This document shows, one piece after another, positions 46,439 through 59,037 of a stretch of 64,000 nt of DNA (position 1 is its first letter; each line of letters opens with the position of its first letter). Below the pieces are notes generated by a model. The model saw nothing but the letters and a program-made list of their open reading frames with translations. It ran no database searches and had not been told where the DNA came from. A program made the translations under genes and the position numbers. Source of the DNA: Podospora bellae-mahoneyi (taxonomy: Eukaryota; Ascomycota; Sordariomycetes; Sordariales; Podosporaceae); the NCBI RefSeq assembly GCF_035222275.1, contig NC_085883.1, positions 1,550,001-1,614,000 on the forward strand, written 5' to 3'.

Positions 46439-49400
46439 GATGTTGGGGTATGAACCCGTTGTTGGTGAAACCGCAGGAGATTCAGGTGGCTAGAATCGGC
46501 GCATGACCTTAAGGGCGAGTGAAACGAATGTGGTGTAGGGAGCGTGGTGGTGAGGCAACGAACATGATGGCGCAATGTGATGATCGACTCGTTATAACTT
46601 TGAGGCAACGCGTCTTGGTGATTTGGGCCACTTGTTTTTTCCTCCATTCCAAACAGTGAATTCCCTGAGCCGTGCAGCCGTCGCAAGAGAAACGGACTGA
46701 TATCGACCACCTGGCATTCCAGGGTAGCCAGTATCTGGCGGGCAAGCAACGTTAGCAAAAATGTAGGCAATTTCCAGTCTGCTTGTTCCAAGTTCCTAAG
46801 CGTGTTGACTTATCAGTAGTCGCGTACCTTTCCTGAGAAAGACGAGGCGCGTCTGGACCCAACAGAGCAGCGCAAGCCAAGTAAGGGAGAGAATGCGGGG
46901 GTAAAATTGTTCAATAGGCCAAGATAAGTAAAATATGAGCCAACTTTATCTGCTCTTAGAACAATGACAGACATTCCGTTGTGCAGAGCTGACATCCTTT
47001 TTGATCAGAGTAACTGCGGTCAGACCCCCACGTCGACCACATTGTCAAAGAAGTTGCATGTTTCCAAAGTCGGTCATCCCAGAGCCGTTCCTTCCTCTAC
47101 TTCGCAGTAGACACGTCTCCCTTCTTGCCCAAAGTGACACACATGGGACTTGACAACTTCCGAGCCAGAGACACTGACCCAGAGTCTCCACCGACCTCTG
47201 GAGGGGTTTCGTTCTATCAGTCTCCCACCCCTAGGGACATCATCCCGCCCTCCCCCTCACGGCGCCTGAACTCATCAAGACGAGTCTTTTAGGCCCGTGC
47301 TCGCTCGTCACAGAGGAGTAGATGATAGCTTCAACCATTACCGGAAACCGTTCTTGGATGTCACCAGCTAATTACTGAAGTTTGTGAACACCGCGGGGAT
47401 TTTCTCCCCTTCTGCGCGATCCCATCGAGCAACAGCTCTCCTCTCTGACACAGCCGACAGGTCACGTATTCTGCTAGGCATCGTCATATATATTCTATCG
47501 CCCTCAGTGTTGCCCATGATATCCGCCGCTTGTGCTTAGATGATGATGGCACCGTAACATAGCGCTTCTCCGCTCAATTCCGCCTGTCAACGAGACACAT
47601 TTCCAGTGCTGTCGGAGGTTTTTGGCGTAATGCTTCACTTTTCCATCGGACGATGCGCTGATCTTCTCTGTTTTGGGACAACTGCAGCAACAACACGGCC
47701 CCAGGGCTCGCTAGAGAAGTGTCACCCTCCAGCAGAGCAAAAGGACACCGACTTGCATGGAAGATGAGAATCTCCGGTGCCACAACATGCCCCATATATG
47801 AACCAACTCCTCAGCCGGTATTCTGGCTTCACTTGCCGCCAAACCTCCTTCGACATTCTCTTCAGCAGTCTCGCATTCAACGTGAGGTTGGTATCAAATC
47901 TCCCGGTCAGCTACCATGAGCCCTCCACTCGCTGGCGACATAGTCCGAAATCATTTCCGCCGCGACAATGGAGTGGTCCTTCCCGTCCCAGAAGATTGGG
48001 CTGGTGTTTTTTTATTTCGGGACGCCTATATGAATCGATGTGCACGATCATACCCTGACGATCCATCCTCCCCGCAAGTTGTCACGTTATGTGCCTGTCA
48101 ATCTGCATGCCGCCCTGGGTAAATCAGCTCCGCGAACGTCACATCAGCCACCACCCCTCAACGTCCTGATCACTTATGCGTTCCTGGGGAGAACAGGAGG
48201 TCTCTTCCGTAATCATATTGACGTGTCTAGCAGCGCTTCTCTTCCGTGCAGTCCGGCAGGCTCTCCACCCCTGTGCCCTCCTTTTCCGGCCGGCCCTGGC
48301 GAGATCTCTGTGCTATGTCAGTTCGCAGCGGAACGGTGTGGCTGCTACCCAGGTTTTTCTCGTTGATTTTCATGTTAATCAGGAACAGATATTTCCCGCA
48401 CAAATGATTTTCTGGTATCCCATGCGACCACCTCTAGCTGTTGGATTTGTTCAAATCACTTCTATGCTTTATCGGAAAATAAAAATCGACATGTATTGCG
48501 GTTGGATCGGGCAGGAGAATCAGGCTTCATAGTCGGAGAATGGACCACCTATCCAGATTTCAGCAGCGCTCTTCAGGCTCTAATGTTGTCTCTTGACATC
48601 ATTGCGTTGCATCACTCAATAACTGAGACCTCGACAGGATGTAGGTAGAGGGACCGAGATATTGAGTTCGCTGGTTTTCTCAACGTTCCATCAAAGAGAC
48701 GGTGAAAAGGGGCACCAATGGGAAATTTTCTCTTGTCTCTGGCCGAACAGCACCTCCCTCTTGGCGGCTGAACACCACATCCGTGGATGTCTGATCATAA
48801 GGGCCAGCAGCCGTGGCATGTTTGTCTACCGCGGCATATAGGAGTCTGCGCATTGGGAAACCTGTTTGCCTTCACTTCATGGCATCGCTTGAGCCAATGG
48901 ACGCCCGAACAACATAGCATAGTGACTGATTCTGACTATCTGGTTACTTCATGGTGAGTTGGTACCTACTATATGTTCATTTACTGGGTTATCTATGATC
49001 AGCACGACTCTTTCCTATTCTTGCCAAGTACATGAGCGGGTGTGCTGAAGCTATCGTGAAGGCCAGAGCCACCAAGTGAAGTTCAACCTCGAACCACGAG
49101 CTACTTTATTCTCATGCCAGTTGACATCATCTCTGCCAAAAGTAGAGACCTCCGAGATGCAGCTAGGACCTTGCCACAACCAACATCTCGATCCCTTCAC
49201 GAAGAAAACTTGGAATAGCGTCGCAAGCAGAAACTGGAGACATCGGCTCTGCTGCCTCGAGATCAGAGACTCTATCGAACATACTGTTTCGATGGAGGTC
49301 TCTGTGGAAGACAACCGCGCAATCAATTCCGACGACGACGATAAATAGAGGCTTCATCTCCTCGTTTTGGACACCATTCTTCTCACCAGCAGTAGCAAGA

Positions 49401-49487
49401 ACCAGCAGCACCAGCCTCTCTCCTGATCTCACCAGCCAGCAAAACTCAAACTTGATCTTTCCCGAAGACCCAAACCAAACACGAAAA
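46439..49487. other. Long intergenic region
   Basis: About 3 kb with short open frames on both strands that overlap and show no domain signal. No tRNA, repeat family or AT-rich relic was recognised. The last 500 bases are the likely promoter and 5' leader of the secreted protein that follows. Confidence 0.45.
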
Positions 49488-50234
49488 ATGAAGGCCGCCA
49501 TCTTCTCCCTCCTTGCCCTGGCCACCTCGGCCCTCGCCGGGCCCGTCGTGACGGAGAGCCAGATCTCTCCCCGCCAGCTTGAGAGCCAGGCTGATCAGCT
49601 CGACACTCTGTTTGCTCTTGTGCAGACTCATACCGGCAACATTAGTACGCCACGCCTTTCCCCTTCACATTCCACCCCTTGCTGATATTGACCACTTCAC
49701 CAGACTCCACCACCGCCGCGGTCCAAGACAACCCCTCCGTCGACCAGCAAAATGCCGCCGCCGCCGCCCTCACCCCCGACTTCAACGCCATCACCAGTGC
49801 TCTTACCTCGGCCACCACCCTCCTTGCCAAGCGCGCATGGGAGGACACTGTTATCTTTGCCCGCACCGGCGGCGATGACAAGGATGGTGGCGACGGCGGC
49901 GGCAAGGACGGCCCGAATAAGTCCTGCGCTAAGGAGTGTCTCCTTGTCAAGATTGAGCTCTTGGTTTGGGAGCTTGCTTGCACGATCAAGTTGGTGATTA
50001 TCAAGCTTGGGTTGGGTAAGCTTTCCCAGCTGGACCAGGAGAGGGGGGGAAGTGATGCTAACAAGGGAAATAGCTTGCGTCCTCCAGATTCTGACTCCGT
50101 TGTTGTTGGCTCTTGTTGGCTTGATCAAGGCTCTTGATAAGGTTGTGCTGGGGTTGGTCATTGTGGTTAAGGCGCTGCTGCACACTATTTTGGGGACTGT
50201 GGCTGGGGCTTTGTTGGCGCTTATTATCTGGTAA
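49488..50234 (+). CDS. Small secreted protein with hydrophobic C-terminus
   Basis: Exons 49488-49644, 49704-50015 and 50074-50234 encode 209 residues. A clear signal peptide (MKAAIFSLLALATSALAGP) is followed by a polar Gln/Asp/Ala-rich region, a Gly/Asp/Lys patch (TGGDDKDGGDGGGKDG) and two Cys (CAKEC). A long, regularly spaced hydrophobic region of amphipathic repeats follows (LLVKIELLVWELACTIKLVI, then PLLLALVGLIKALDKVVL), ending at LLALIIW. The introns have good signals (GTACGC and GTAAGC donors, a GCTAAC branch). It may be a surface-active or wall-associated protein. I do not recognise a named family with confidence. Confidence 0.82.
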
Positions 50235-51262
50235 GGTGGTGCCAGAACCTTGTGGCTGGAAGAGAGAGGTTGCTATGATGGGGTTGAGAAGTGCGGTGGA
50301 TAATATGTAATACACGCTTTGCTGGTGGAAATCGAAGGGGACGGCTTGGGGGCTGCTTGGGGATGGGGGGTCGCTTTGCAGAGTTGATGATGCTGGGTGT
50401 CATATCTGTCGTTTACGCTTCGCTTCGTTGTTGTTGGGTTTTTGCTAGCTACATTATTGCAGTAGTTTACTGTCGTCAATCTCAGTCTTCTCTAATCTTG
50501 GCAGCTCGACCTGCTACAGTGGCCGTGGTTGGTGATATGTCTACCTAGTATGGAAAAGCTATGGATCCATAGTCCACTCAGGTAGAAAACAAGGAAGCAC
50601 CAAGGACTTGGTTGATCAGGAAACGCCCAGCACGTGTTGAGATTTGAGTAGCCACTGGCCACCATCCCCACAGCTGTCGTCATGCCGGTCATCACCCGGC
50701 AACATCCGTCGAGGAGTAACCCCGTGATGGCAAGACAGTGGGCCTATATATACCCCAAGTCTGCTCCAAGCTATTAGCGAAGTAGCTTACGTAGCTGGAT
50801 TCATTGATTTGGCAGCTCAGTGATCAATATCTGAATCCACACTGGCTGACATCAGTATGAAAGTCCGGAGACCACCACTACAGCTCTTCGCTTTAGGTAG
50901 TGGGTTCGATCCCTTTATAACTAGTTTTTTTTTCCTTTTCTTTCGACCTTTTTTTTATATCAACACTTGCACAATTTCCCCAACAGTGAGACAACAACAA
51001 CAATAACAACATCATCATGATCATCATCATCATCATTACAAGAGAGAGAAATGTGATTAATTACATCTCATTCATTACCTGTCCAACCACTTACGTACAA
51101 GAAAAAAAGCACCCGGGTCCAACCTGCGACCACACCGCACTGGGTATTACCTCTCTTCGCCGTCATCGTCGTCGTTCACGATCGGCATACACCTCGCCAA
51201 ATTGCAAGTTTTGCATGCTTTCCCTCTGCCCATTCTCCCCGTTCAAGTTACTATCCTCCCCA
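50235..51262. other. Intergenic with microsatellite
   Basis: Contains an AAC/ATC-type microsatellite near 50990-51040 and a tRNA-like B-box followed by a T-run near 50910-50935. The surrounding bases do not fold as a tRNA. No gene was seen. Confidence 0.5.
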
Positions 51263-52126
51263 TCACCCCTCAACCATAAACTTAGGCCCACTAACCACCA
51301 CCGCCACAGCCCCCAAGTTCATCTCGGGGCTCATCTCCGGTAAATACCCCTTCAACCAGCAATTTCCTCCCACCTTGGGTAATATCGTCGTCAGGTTTGC
51401 ACTAAACCCCACTCCAACACACGTGTTGTTCCGTGCTATGTTATTGTAGATCGCGCAAGCCTTTATACAGTCTTCAAAGGTGTAGCTTGTCATCCCTGTC
51501 AAATCCACGCCTACTCCCTTGAAGTCCATCATGCAGTTCACGTCGAACGACCAGCTGTTTGTGCCCAGGGTGATGATCTGCCGAGAGATGGCTATGCGGC
51601 CGCAGTCGAAATCAAGAAGGCCGAGGCGGGGGACGGTGATGGCTTCGGGGCCGGTGGTTTGGGTTGGGGAGGGAGGAGAGGTGATGTTTACTGTTGTGGG
51701 GAGGGGACAGAGGGAAGATTCACTGTGGTTGGTGGTTAGTGGCTCGTTAATAGGAGAGAAAGGCTGGGGGAAGAGGTGCCTCCGTGCGTTGGCCACTGCT
51801 GTTGTCCCTGCTACTCCGCCGACGATTATGGAGATGAGCATCACCACCGCTAGTGCTACACTCAGGAAGAAGGTTGGTCGACGAAAGCCCCATATTGTTG
51901 GTCCGGCGTTGTTGTCCTTGTCTTGCCCTCCTTTGGTGGTGAATTCGCTGATGCCTTCCTCTTTGTCTCTCGCTGATGTCGTTGAGAACTCGTACATCCC
52001 CAAGGGGCTTTTTGGCGGCCATTTCTTCGGACTCCAAGGGCCGGGGGATTGAATCCTGAGTTGGTTCCGGCGGAAGATGTGAGAGAGGGACTTGACCGGT
52101 GGCCCGACTGCTTCTGGGGCGTCCAT
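51263..52126 (-). CDS. Single-pass membrane protein with Cys-rich (PAN/apple-like) ectodomain
   Basis: A single exon encodes 287 residues. A cytosolic N-terminus of about 80 residues (Ser/Pro/Lys rich) precedes one membrane helix (TFFLSVALAVVMLISIIVGGVAG). A Ser/Thr/Pro stalk with N-glycosylation sites and an ectodomain with five Cys follow (LDFDCGR, FDVNCMM, TFEDCIKACAIY, NTCVGVGF, GNCWLKG). The YTFEDCIKACA and CVGVGFSAN spacing is that of fungal proteins with a PAN/apple-like module, which bind carbohydrate or protein. The topology is probably type II (N-terminus inside). The ligand is unknown. Confidence 0.82.
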   Translation of the reverse strand: MDAPEAVGPPVKSLSHIFRRNQLRIQSPGPWSPKKWPPKSPLGMYEFSTTSARDKEEGISEFTTKGGQDKDNNAGPTIWGFRRPTFFLSVALAVVMLISIIVGGVAGTTAVANARRHLFPQPFSPINEPLTTNHSESSLCPLPTTVNITSPPSPTQTTGPEAITVPRLGLLDFDCGRIAISRQIITLGTNSWSFDVNCMMDFKGVGVDLTGMTSYTFEDCIKACAIYNNIARNNTCVGVGFSANLTTILPKVGGNCWLKGYLPEMSPEMNLGAVAVVVSGPKFMVEG

Positions 52127-52874
52127 GTTGTGTGTGAGTAATTAAGTGAATAATAAGGTAGCCTTATGTTGTCGCCGGCCAGGGCGTTGTGTTGTCAAGT
52201 TGCGCGCGCGAGATGGTCACCAAATCATACGGTGTGGTGTCATGATCGAACGAGTGTGTGGGTAGAAGGAGAGAGCAAAATGAAAAATATCTCCCATCCA
52301 CAGCATCCCTGGGGGGAGGTGGTGCTCGGTTTAGTGTATGAACAGAACTCAAAACCGGAGAGATACTCTATCAGGGGTGGGGTTTGAAAATGCCGTCTGC
52401 ATGCTGTCGCGCGTGTCTCCTCTCGGGCTTCGAATGACACAGGCACACAGCATTGGGTGTGAACTGTGCCGTCCCCCAAGATCGGAACAGGAAACCCCTC
52501 AATCCTTCCAATCGTGAAATTTAAGCTTGTTGTTTTAGTGTTGGGCAAGCGGGAAATCACTGAGGAGGCGGGAGTACGGCACGGGTGAGACTGTCTCAGA
52601 AAACGGGGTTGATGTTGCATAACGAGCCGCAGATCTTTGTGTTTGATATTCCAATCACCCACAGACCCGGTCAATAAGCAAGCTCGAATCAGCGACAAGA
52701 GACAGGGTTTCTGAAAGTTCAGTTGCCGTCAAACCGGGAAGTGGATTGATGAGGAATATTGAATCCGCGAATTTGTTACTGGCTATCCCGACGGGCAGTC
52801 CTATGTGAAAGTCATCACACCTTTTTCAGCCATAGGCCCAGCTAGATATGTACTTATGTAATCCCAACGTTATA
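52127..52874. other. Intergenic to transposon edge
   Basis: Promoter side of the membrane-protein gene, then the left flank of the transposon. No gene was seen. Confidence 0.5.
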
Positions 52875-52917
52875 GGTTGGATGACCAGAAAATGGCCCAC
52901 CCATAGAGGTGGCCCAC
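52875..52917 (+). repeat. Left terminal inverted repeat
   Basis: Pairs with 54761-54803. The TA dinucleotide at 52873-52874 is the likely target duplication. Confidence 0.85.
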
Positions 52918-53199
52918 ATTGGCTTGAACTTACCAGTGCCATTTTCCGCACTAAACCCTCAACAACCCTGGACCCCCCCAACTTTATATTCCACCCCCAG
53001 AGGTCAAAAATGGACCATTTCTTTTTCTTTTTTTTGCTCCAGGTACCCATCAATGGCCAAATATACCGAGGAAGATATTGCAAATGCCGAATAAGACATT
53101 CTTATTGGTATAAGCCAGCGCAAAGCGTCCGACAAGCACGGGGTTCCACGTTCTACATTAAAGCACCGCATCTTAAAAACCCAGATTTGTAAACAGGCC

Positions 53200-54430
53200 T
53201 ATAAAAATCAATAGCGGCTTACTCAAAGCCAGGAAAACCTTATCGTTTAATAGATCCTTCGTTAGGAAAGCTTTAGCTATTCTCTTACCTACACTAACGT
53301 ATAAGCTTTAGCGGCTAATATATTAGCTAAATAAAGCGATATTTATTCTATTAAAAAATATTGAATTAATTACTTTATTAATTATTATTTTAATATTAAA
53401 ATAAAAGTAAAAAAGAAAATTAATTACGCTAAAATTAACGAAGTTATTTTATAAAATACTAATAAATTCTTTAACCTATATTTTACTATTAACTAAATTA
53501 AGTTTAAAAATAAATATAATTATAATAAAGTAAAAATAATAAAAGGTTAAGGAGAGAACGGCTTAATTATAAGGTTTTTAATAAGGGATAAAAAATCTAT
53601 ATATATTAAATAAAATAGAAAAAGGATTTAAATTATTATATTAAAATATATTTTTTAAAATAAAAAAGCTTTTCCTTCCGTAGTAATTTTTAAAGGTTAA
53701 AACCTTTAAAAATGATAGTTTAAAAATTAATTTGATAAAAATTAATATATAATTATATTATTAAATAATTAAACTAATAACGATTTTACTATAAAATAAT
53801 TTAAAAAGGTTTTTATTTTAAAAACTTAATTAAAAAACTTATTAAAATTATATTTTATTATTTATAATAACTATAACTTATATATTATTAATGATTTTAT
53901 AATTTAATATTATAAAAGTAATATTTACTTTTTTTTCTTACTTTTTTATTACTTTTACGTCCTTTAATTTTTTAATATTAATTATTTTTTAATATAAAGA
54001 AAGCGTATAAAAGGCTTATAATTATAAACGACGCTTTCATTAATTATATATTTAATAGTAAGGTTAATTAAGTCCGGTTATATAACCTTACTTATAAGTA
54101 GGGCTTTAGAAAAAAAATATTATTAGTAATTAGCGTAGGATAAAATTATAGTTCATATATAGGTATAAACCGCTTTTTTAAGCTAAATAATAGTCTCTAT
54201 AGTATCGTTAGATTTCTTTTTAAAAATATTTACTTTTTATACCGTAGAGGACTCTTAAGTAGTTAGGGAAATTAAGGACCTACTTAAGAATTATACGCCG
54301 GCCGGAAAACGGTTTATAGTAAGGACTTTAATTAATACTATATTTATATTAAAATCTAAAATATTTATTTATAAAGTTAATATAGTAAGGTATTAATAAA
54401 CCGCCTATAAAGCCTAAAACGTAAAGAAGA
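53200..54430. other. AT-rich, RIP-like core of the transposon
   Basis: About 1.2 kb made almost only of A and T, with abrupt borders to normal composition on both sides. It falls wholly inside the transposon. Confidence 0.9.
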
Positions 54431-54760
54431 GGCGTAAGTTAAATAAAGAAGATTCGAATTCCAAGTTTATAAGGCTTTGTGACCTGGAAGAGGCTCGTAT
54501 TAAAGGGAGGGTAGTGGAGGAAGAAGTGGTGCCCAAGGAGGATGTGGAGCAGCCGGAGCCAGCCGAGCCTGTGCGGCGTAGCACACGTTATCGGGTTCAA
54601 ACCCGGCGTAAGAGGGAAGCAGATGCAATGTATGACTCTGACAGTGATTGAGCTACATTTTGGTATAACTTCCATAGAAATTGACCAAATATTGGTCTTG
54701 TTGTGGGGAGTGTAAGCATTCAGGGGTAATCTCATTAAGGTTGTGGCTGGTGTGGGGGTG

Positions 54761-54803
54761 GTGGTCCATGTCCGTGGGTGCGCCATTTTCTGGTCATCCA
54801 ACC
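54761..54803 (-). repeat. Right terminal inverted repeat
   Basis: Reverse complement of the left repeat with a few mismatches in the inner half. TA follows at 54804-54805. Confidence 0.85.
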
Positions 54804-54805
54804 TA

Positions 54806-55278
54806 CATCAGTGATCACAGCTCTGTATACTTGCCATTACAGCTTCAAAGACAAGTTGATCAACTGATTATGGTGCTGTTGGGCTTGCCAGAAAGGTGGC
54901 AACAGGCCGACACTGTTGATCAAGTGGGCGGCGGCTGCTGAGTACTCCCAGGCACGTGCAAGAAGCTGAGGAATTAGCCCTGAATAAGATATTAGATGGC
55001 AACTACGACAGACTTTCTAATGAGCAGTTGCGGCCGAAATTGTGGGGATCAGGGTAGCATATCGCTCATCTGCGGAGCTGGCAGAGAAAGAGAGGTTCCC
55101 AGCTCCTTTATCTAGAGCCATTCACTTGCTCCGCCTGAGGATTCATCGAAATTTCTGATCTTTCCCACACTAATCGGCTGTTCTAAGTACCTATCAGAAG
55201 CCTGCCAAACGCTTTTCAAAGCTCCCACCGCAGCTTGAACCAAACAACCCACGCATGCTCCAAGCCAAGACCGACAAG
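54806..55278. other. Intergenic
   Basis: Right flank of the transposon and possible promoter of the next, broken gene. No gene was seen. Confidence 0.45.
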
Positions 55279-56084
55279 ATGGTGTCCATTCCCGCCATGC
55301 TCGCCAGTCTACTGACCTTCACCTGCGTAGGATCTACCCCCTTAACAACCTTACCTCTCAACGGAGAAGCCACTAATACAATCCCACAGACCATCTACGA
55401 CTCCCCGTCTTCTGGCCTTTCCCCCCCCCCTCGTCAACAACAGCAATAGCAACAGCAGCGCCGGCGGCTTCTCGGGCTACTAGATCGTTCCCATCCAGTG
55501 GGACCTCCCCCATTGACCCCTCCGCCCCCGATACCAGCACCAGAGTCACCGTCACCAGGACAGTTCAGGACGCCATCGCCCAGATGGAAGCCTCCCACCC
55601 GGCTGGAACACCAGCTTTCACGCCCAGCTCGTTGGCATGGGTATCACCACATCGCCCAAGGCCTCCGTCTTGACCGACGAGCCGGAGAGCTACGGATGCC
55701 TGACCGATAGAGTTTCCTTGACCTGGTCAAGGGAGATTGCCCAAGGCATTGATTACCTCCGACGGGTGTCGGGGATGGCAAAGAACGGGCCCTGACCGGG
55801 CAGCTGCGGGAGGGTGAGCTGCAATTGGAATGCGGCTATTTGGTTTTGCAACGATGTAATTCGTTCGTCCTCACTGATAGCTTGGGAGCGTTTGGTCTTT
55901 GTGACGGTGGCTGACAAATTTATAATTTTTGTAGAACAAGTACGAGAAAGAGGTTGAGTGGAACTCGATTGCAGATGGAGCGGAGTGGGTGCTGGATAGA
56001 TGCACGGTAAAGCAGCAGTGGGTGGCTGGGGTGTCGACGTATACGGATGGATGGACCGTACGGGTTAGATCCGACGTGTGTTAA
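55279..56084 (+). pseudogene. Broken secreted-protein gene
   Basis: The start (MVSIPAMLASLLTFTCVGSTP) is a signal peptide. The C-terminal part, SCGRVSCNWNAAIWFCND, an intron (55856-55934) and then EWNSIADGAEWVLDRC to SDVC at 56084, matches a common fungal family of small secreted Cys/Trp proteins of unknown role. The pieces lie in more than one frame and the gene looks broken in about three places. It sits about 0.5 kb from the RIP-affected transposon. Confidence 0.6.
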
Positions 56085-56358
56085 ATCACGGCTGAGGTAC
56101 CCCTAACGGTTCGAGGTTTCTGGAGAGTCCGAAAACAAGGAAGAGTTAGGTCCGGCGCCGATTCAGACAATCATGATCGACAGCTTTAAGCATGTGTCTG
56201 CCTCCCAACATTACCACATTGATCGTGATATTGGGATGTTGAGGAATGTGCATACGAGATTGCTCACTACATCCATCACACCATGGTGTTAAAAGTTGTC
56301 TAAATCGCCATTTCATCTATCAAGCCATTATTGGCACCTTACATCCTGTGAAGTCCAT

Positions 56359-59037
56359 CTATTCCAGAATGATAACCGTCTCCAACCTTAAATCCCGACT
56401 GCTCGCCCCGATCTGAACCTTGTACTCTCCCCTCCTCATCCTCCACTGCTGCTTGACGACATCCCACACACTCAAGTCCCTTCTTGTCAACTCAAAGATC
56501 ACCTGTCTTGTCTCCCCCGGCGCAAGAGGTCCAACCTTCTTGAACCCTCTCAGCTGTCTTACCGGTGCCTTCCCGTCTTTTTCAGAATTCGGCACACCGA
56601 GATAAAGCTGCGCAACCTCTGCTCCGTGCAGATCGCCAGTATTGGTGATGTGACATGTCACTACCGCCACTACATCCCACAAGTCTGGATGTCCGCCTTG
56701 AACGATTTCTTTGTTTTTCTCGGGCCACTCCCCCATGTTGGTATCGACACGGGGTTTAACAGTGGTATGCAAGGATGAATATGAGAATGAGGTGTAGCTC
56801 AATCCAAACCCGAATTCGAATCTGGGTGTGATGCCATCTCTGTCAAAGGCTCGGTAATCGAGCAAGACACCCTCTCTGGAAAAGTCATCTTCGGGAAAGT
56901 CTTCATCTTCTGCTCCTGCTGGATCGAGGACAGCGCCGTAGTCTTGTTCTGATTTGGCAATGGTGTATGGCAGGCGGCCGGATGGGTTGACGTCGCCCCA
57001 GAGAATGTCAACCAGACTGTTGCCGGATTCTTGACCTGGTAGGCCGGCCATGACGACGGCTGTTACGTTGGGGTGGGTGATGAATGCTTCGACTAAGCGG
57101 ATGCTGGTGGAGTGGACGATGACGATGGTGTTGCTGCACCAGCTGGCTACGTTGAGCACGAGGTCGTCGCTGAATTTGTCGGTCAGGTTCTTTCTGTCGA
57201 ATGACTCGGATGCGTAAGAGTTGATGAAGACTATGCAGGCGTCTGCGTTGAGGTATGGCGTGGGGTTGCCAGACCAAAAGTCCCAGCGAAGAATGCCCCC
57301 TTCTTTCCGTACTCGATGCTGAATCGCCTCAAACGGGCTGACCACATACGGCGGTGCGGTACTCCCCGATCCACCCCCAGTAATCAAGGTCCCATTAAAC
57401 GTCTCCCACCCATAATTCTCCTCATACCCACCCCCATACCGATCCCTGTTCGTCCACGGACTGGCCTTCACCTGAGCATCATACCCAAACACGCAAACAA
57501 ACCTCCGCTTCCTCCCCAACGGCAACGTCCCCTTCTCATTCTTCACCACTACCGTCCCCGCCGCCCCAACTTCTCTAATCAACCCCCCATGATCCTCCAT
57601 CACATTCACCACCCCATGCCTCTCCAAATTCCCCCATATCGCCCTCTCCGGATATCCCCTATCCTGGCCCAGCAGATACCACCCCGCCAACACCCTCCTC
57701 GCCATATCACCCACCCTCTCCTCACTCACACTCCCATTCCTCACCGCTTCCTCCAAACTGCTCCCCCAAAACCCCTTCCCCGGCATCACCAAATCCAACC
57801 CCGCATTCGCACTCCCCACCCCACTGACCTGCCCATCCCAATCACTAACCACAAACCCCTCAAACCCCAACTCTTGCTTCAACACACCATTGATCAACTT
57901 GGAATTCTGACACCCATACGAGTGGTTAACCCGCTGGTAACTACACATCACCCCCCCCATCCCCTCCTTCAACCCCTCCATAAAAGGCCAAACATACACC
58001 TCATGCAACGTCCTATCATCAACCTCGGCACTAACAGCATGCCGTCTATTATCCCAATCCCACCTCCTCCTCGTCTCCTGCTCATTTCCTACCCAGTGTT
58101 TCCCCACCGCTACCACACCCTGCTCTTGCATAGCTCTTGTCACCTTCCCAAATAACTTTCCCGCCAGGTAGGGGTCTGGTCCTCCCCCTTCCCAGCTCCT
58201 CCCCCCTTTGATTATCCTGCCTATGGGCCCGGCGACGGGACCAAGAGCAATGTTCACACCGCGGTTGTGAAACTCCCTACCTAAGGCGCGGCCATAAAGG
58301 GACATGAGATCTGTGTCAAAGGTCGCGGCGAGATGGACACCCGCGGGAAAGGCGGAGACATATTCCTGGCCGCGGAGAGAGGCAGGGCCATCGGCTATGC
58401 AGAGGGAGGGGATGGATAGTCTAGGGATTGCGGCGGTGTTACCCACGCAAGGGCCCGCATGGCCGATGGTGAGGTTGAGTTTTTCTTGGAGGGTGAGGCT
58501 GGAGACGAGGAGGGAGGCGAGGTGGTGGGGGTGGGACCAGAGGGGGGTGGTGCCGTTGGCGGTTGCTTGGTAGGGACAGTAATGTTAGTACGAGAAAAAT
58601 ATATTGTTTTGAGAAAGTTGTGCCCCGGTGATCAAGGTGGCGGTACGAGTGGGTTGGTTTGTAGTGTGGGGTTACATTGGATTTAGCTATAGGTATGTGT
58701 GGTCGATCATAATAGGGCTGATATCATAGAATAGGGGCCAATACATACGGGCAGGATAAACCGGTGGACTGCGGCCATAGAATGGCAGTTCTGAAGGGGC
58801 CTGGTATGGTACAAACTCATTCCTGTGCTCTTGCTCGATGAGGATAGGCTTTTGATGATTTCGAGATGTGTGCGGGTTGGCGAGGGTTTTAATGGCTGAC
58901 AGCACCGAGATGGCGGCTTTCTTGGTGCTGAGCTTCCACTTTGAGGTTTTGCCAACTGCACTTCCTCCACCTGCAGATCGTGGGTTTGGGCCCCAGAAGC
59001 TGGCATAGCGGCCAATGTTCTCGAGACACTTCATCAT
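56359..59037 (-). CDS. GH3 beta-glucosidase
   Basis: Exons 58749-59037 and 56359-58565 encode 831 residues. The intron join (PPVYPA-PTANGTTPLW) restores the usual GH3 N-terminus. The TIM-barrel domain shows IADGPASLRG, GRSWEGGGPDPYLAG, KHWVGNEQE and the nucleophile Asp in FVVSDWDGQ. The second domain includes VVKNEKGTLPLG and DILWGDVNPSGRLPYTI. A C-terminal fibronectin-III-like domain (HITNTGDLHGAEVAQLYLG, APVRQLRGFKKV) closes the protein. It hydrolyses terminal beta-linked glucose or related sugars, e.g. from cello-oligosaccharides. From this ATG there is no clear signal peptide, although hydrophobic stretches in the upstream 250 bases could be an extra 5' exon. The start is therefore less certain than the rest. 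Confidence 0.9.

Larger units (their letters stand above)
52875..54803 (+). mobile_element. Pogo/Fot1-type DNA transposon, RIP-affected
   Basis: A 1929-bp element flanked by TA on both sides with terminal inverted repeats beginning GGTTGGATGACCAGAAAA. Both ends match exactly for about 22 bases, then imperfectly to about 43. The transposase frame starts at ATG 53053 (MAKYTEEDIANAE). Past a stop it continues as the CENP-B/Tigger-like helix-turn-helix (ISQRKASDKHGVPRSTLKHR). A readable acidic C-terminal tail (RRSTRYRVQTRRKREADAMY) ends at 54651. Between about 53200 and 54430 the sequence is extremely AT-rich with many stops, so the DDE domain cannot be read. That composition is the mark of RIP. 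The element cannot encode its own transposase. Confidence 0.85.

Noticed and set aside
44951-46453. Long His-rich open frames on the plus strand (184, 132, 185 and 138 residues)
   Set aside because: They are antisense shadows of the Met-rich gene: ATG read backwards is CAT (His). Family blocks and the intron support the minus strand only.
47777-48532. Overlapping plus-strand frames of 60-118 residues as a possible gene
   Set aside because: No start context, splice pattern or domain supports them, and composition is not codon-like.
50811-50935. tRNA-like sequence with a B-box (GGTTCGATCCC) and a following T-run
   Set aside because: No acceptor stem and only a weak T-stem can be formed, and no anticodon arm is evident.
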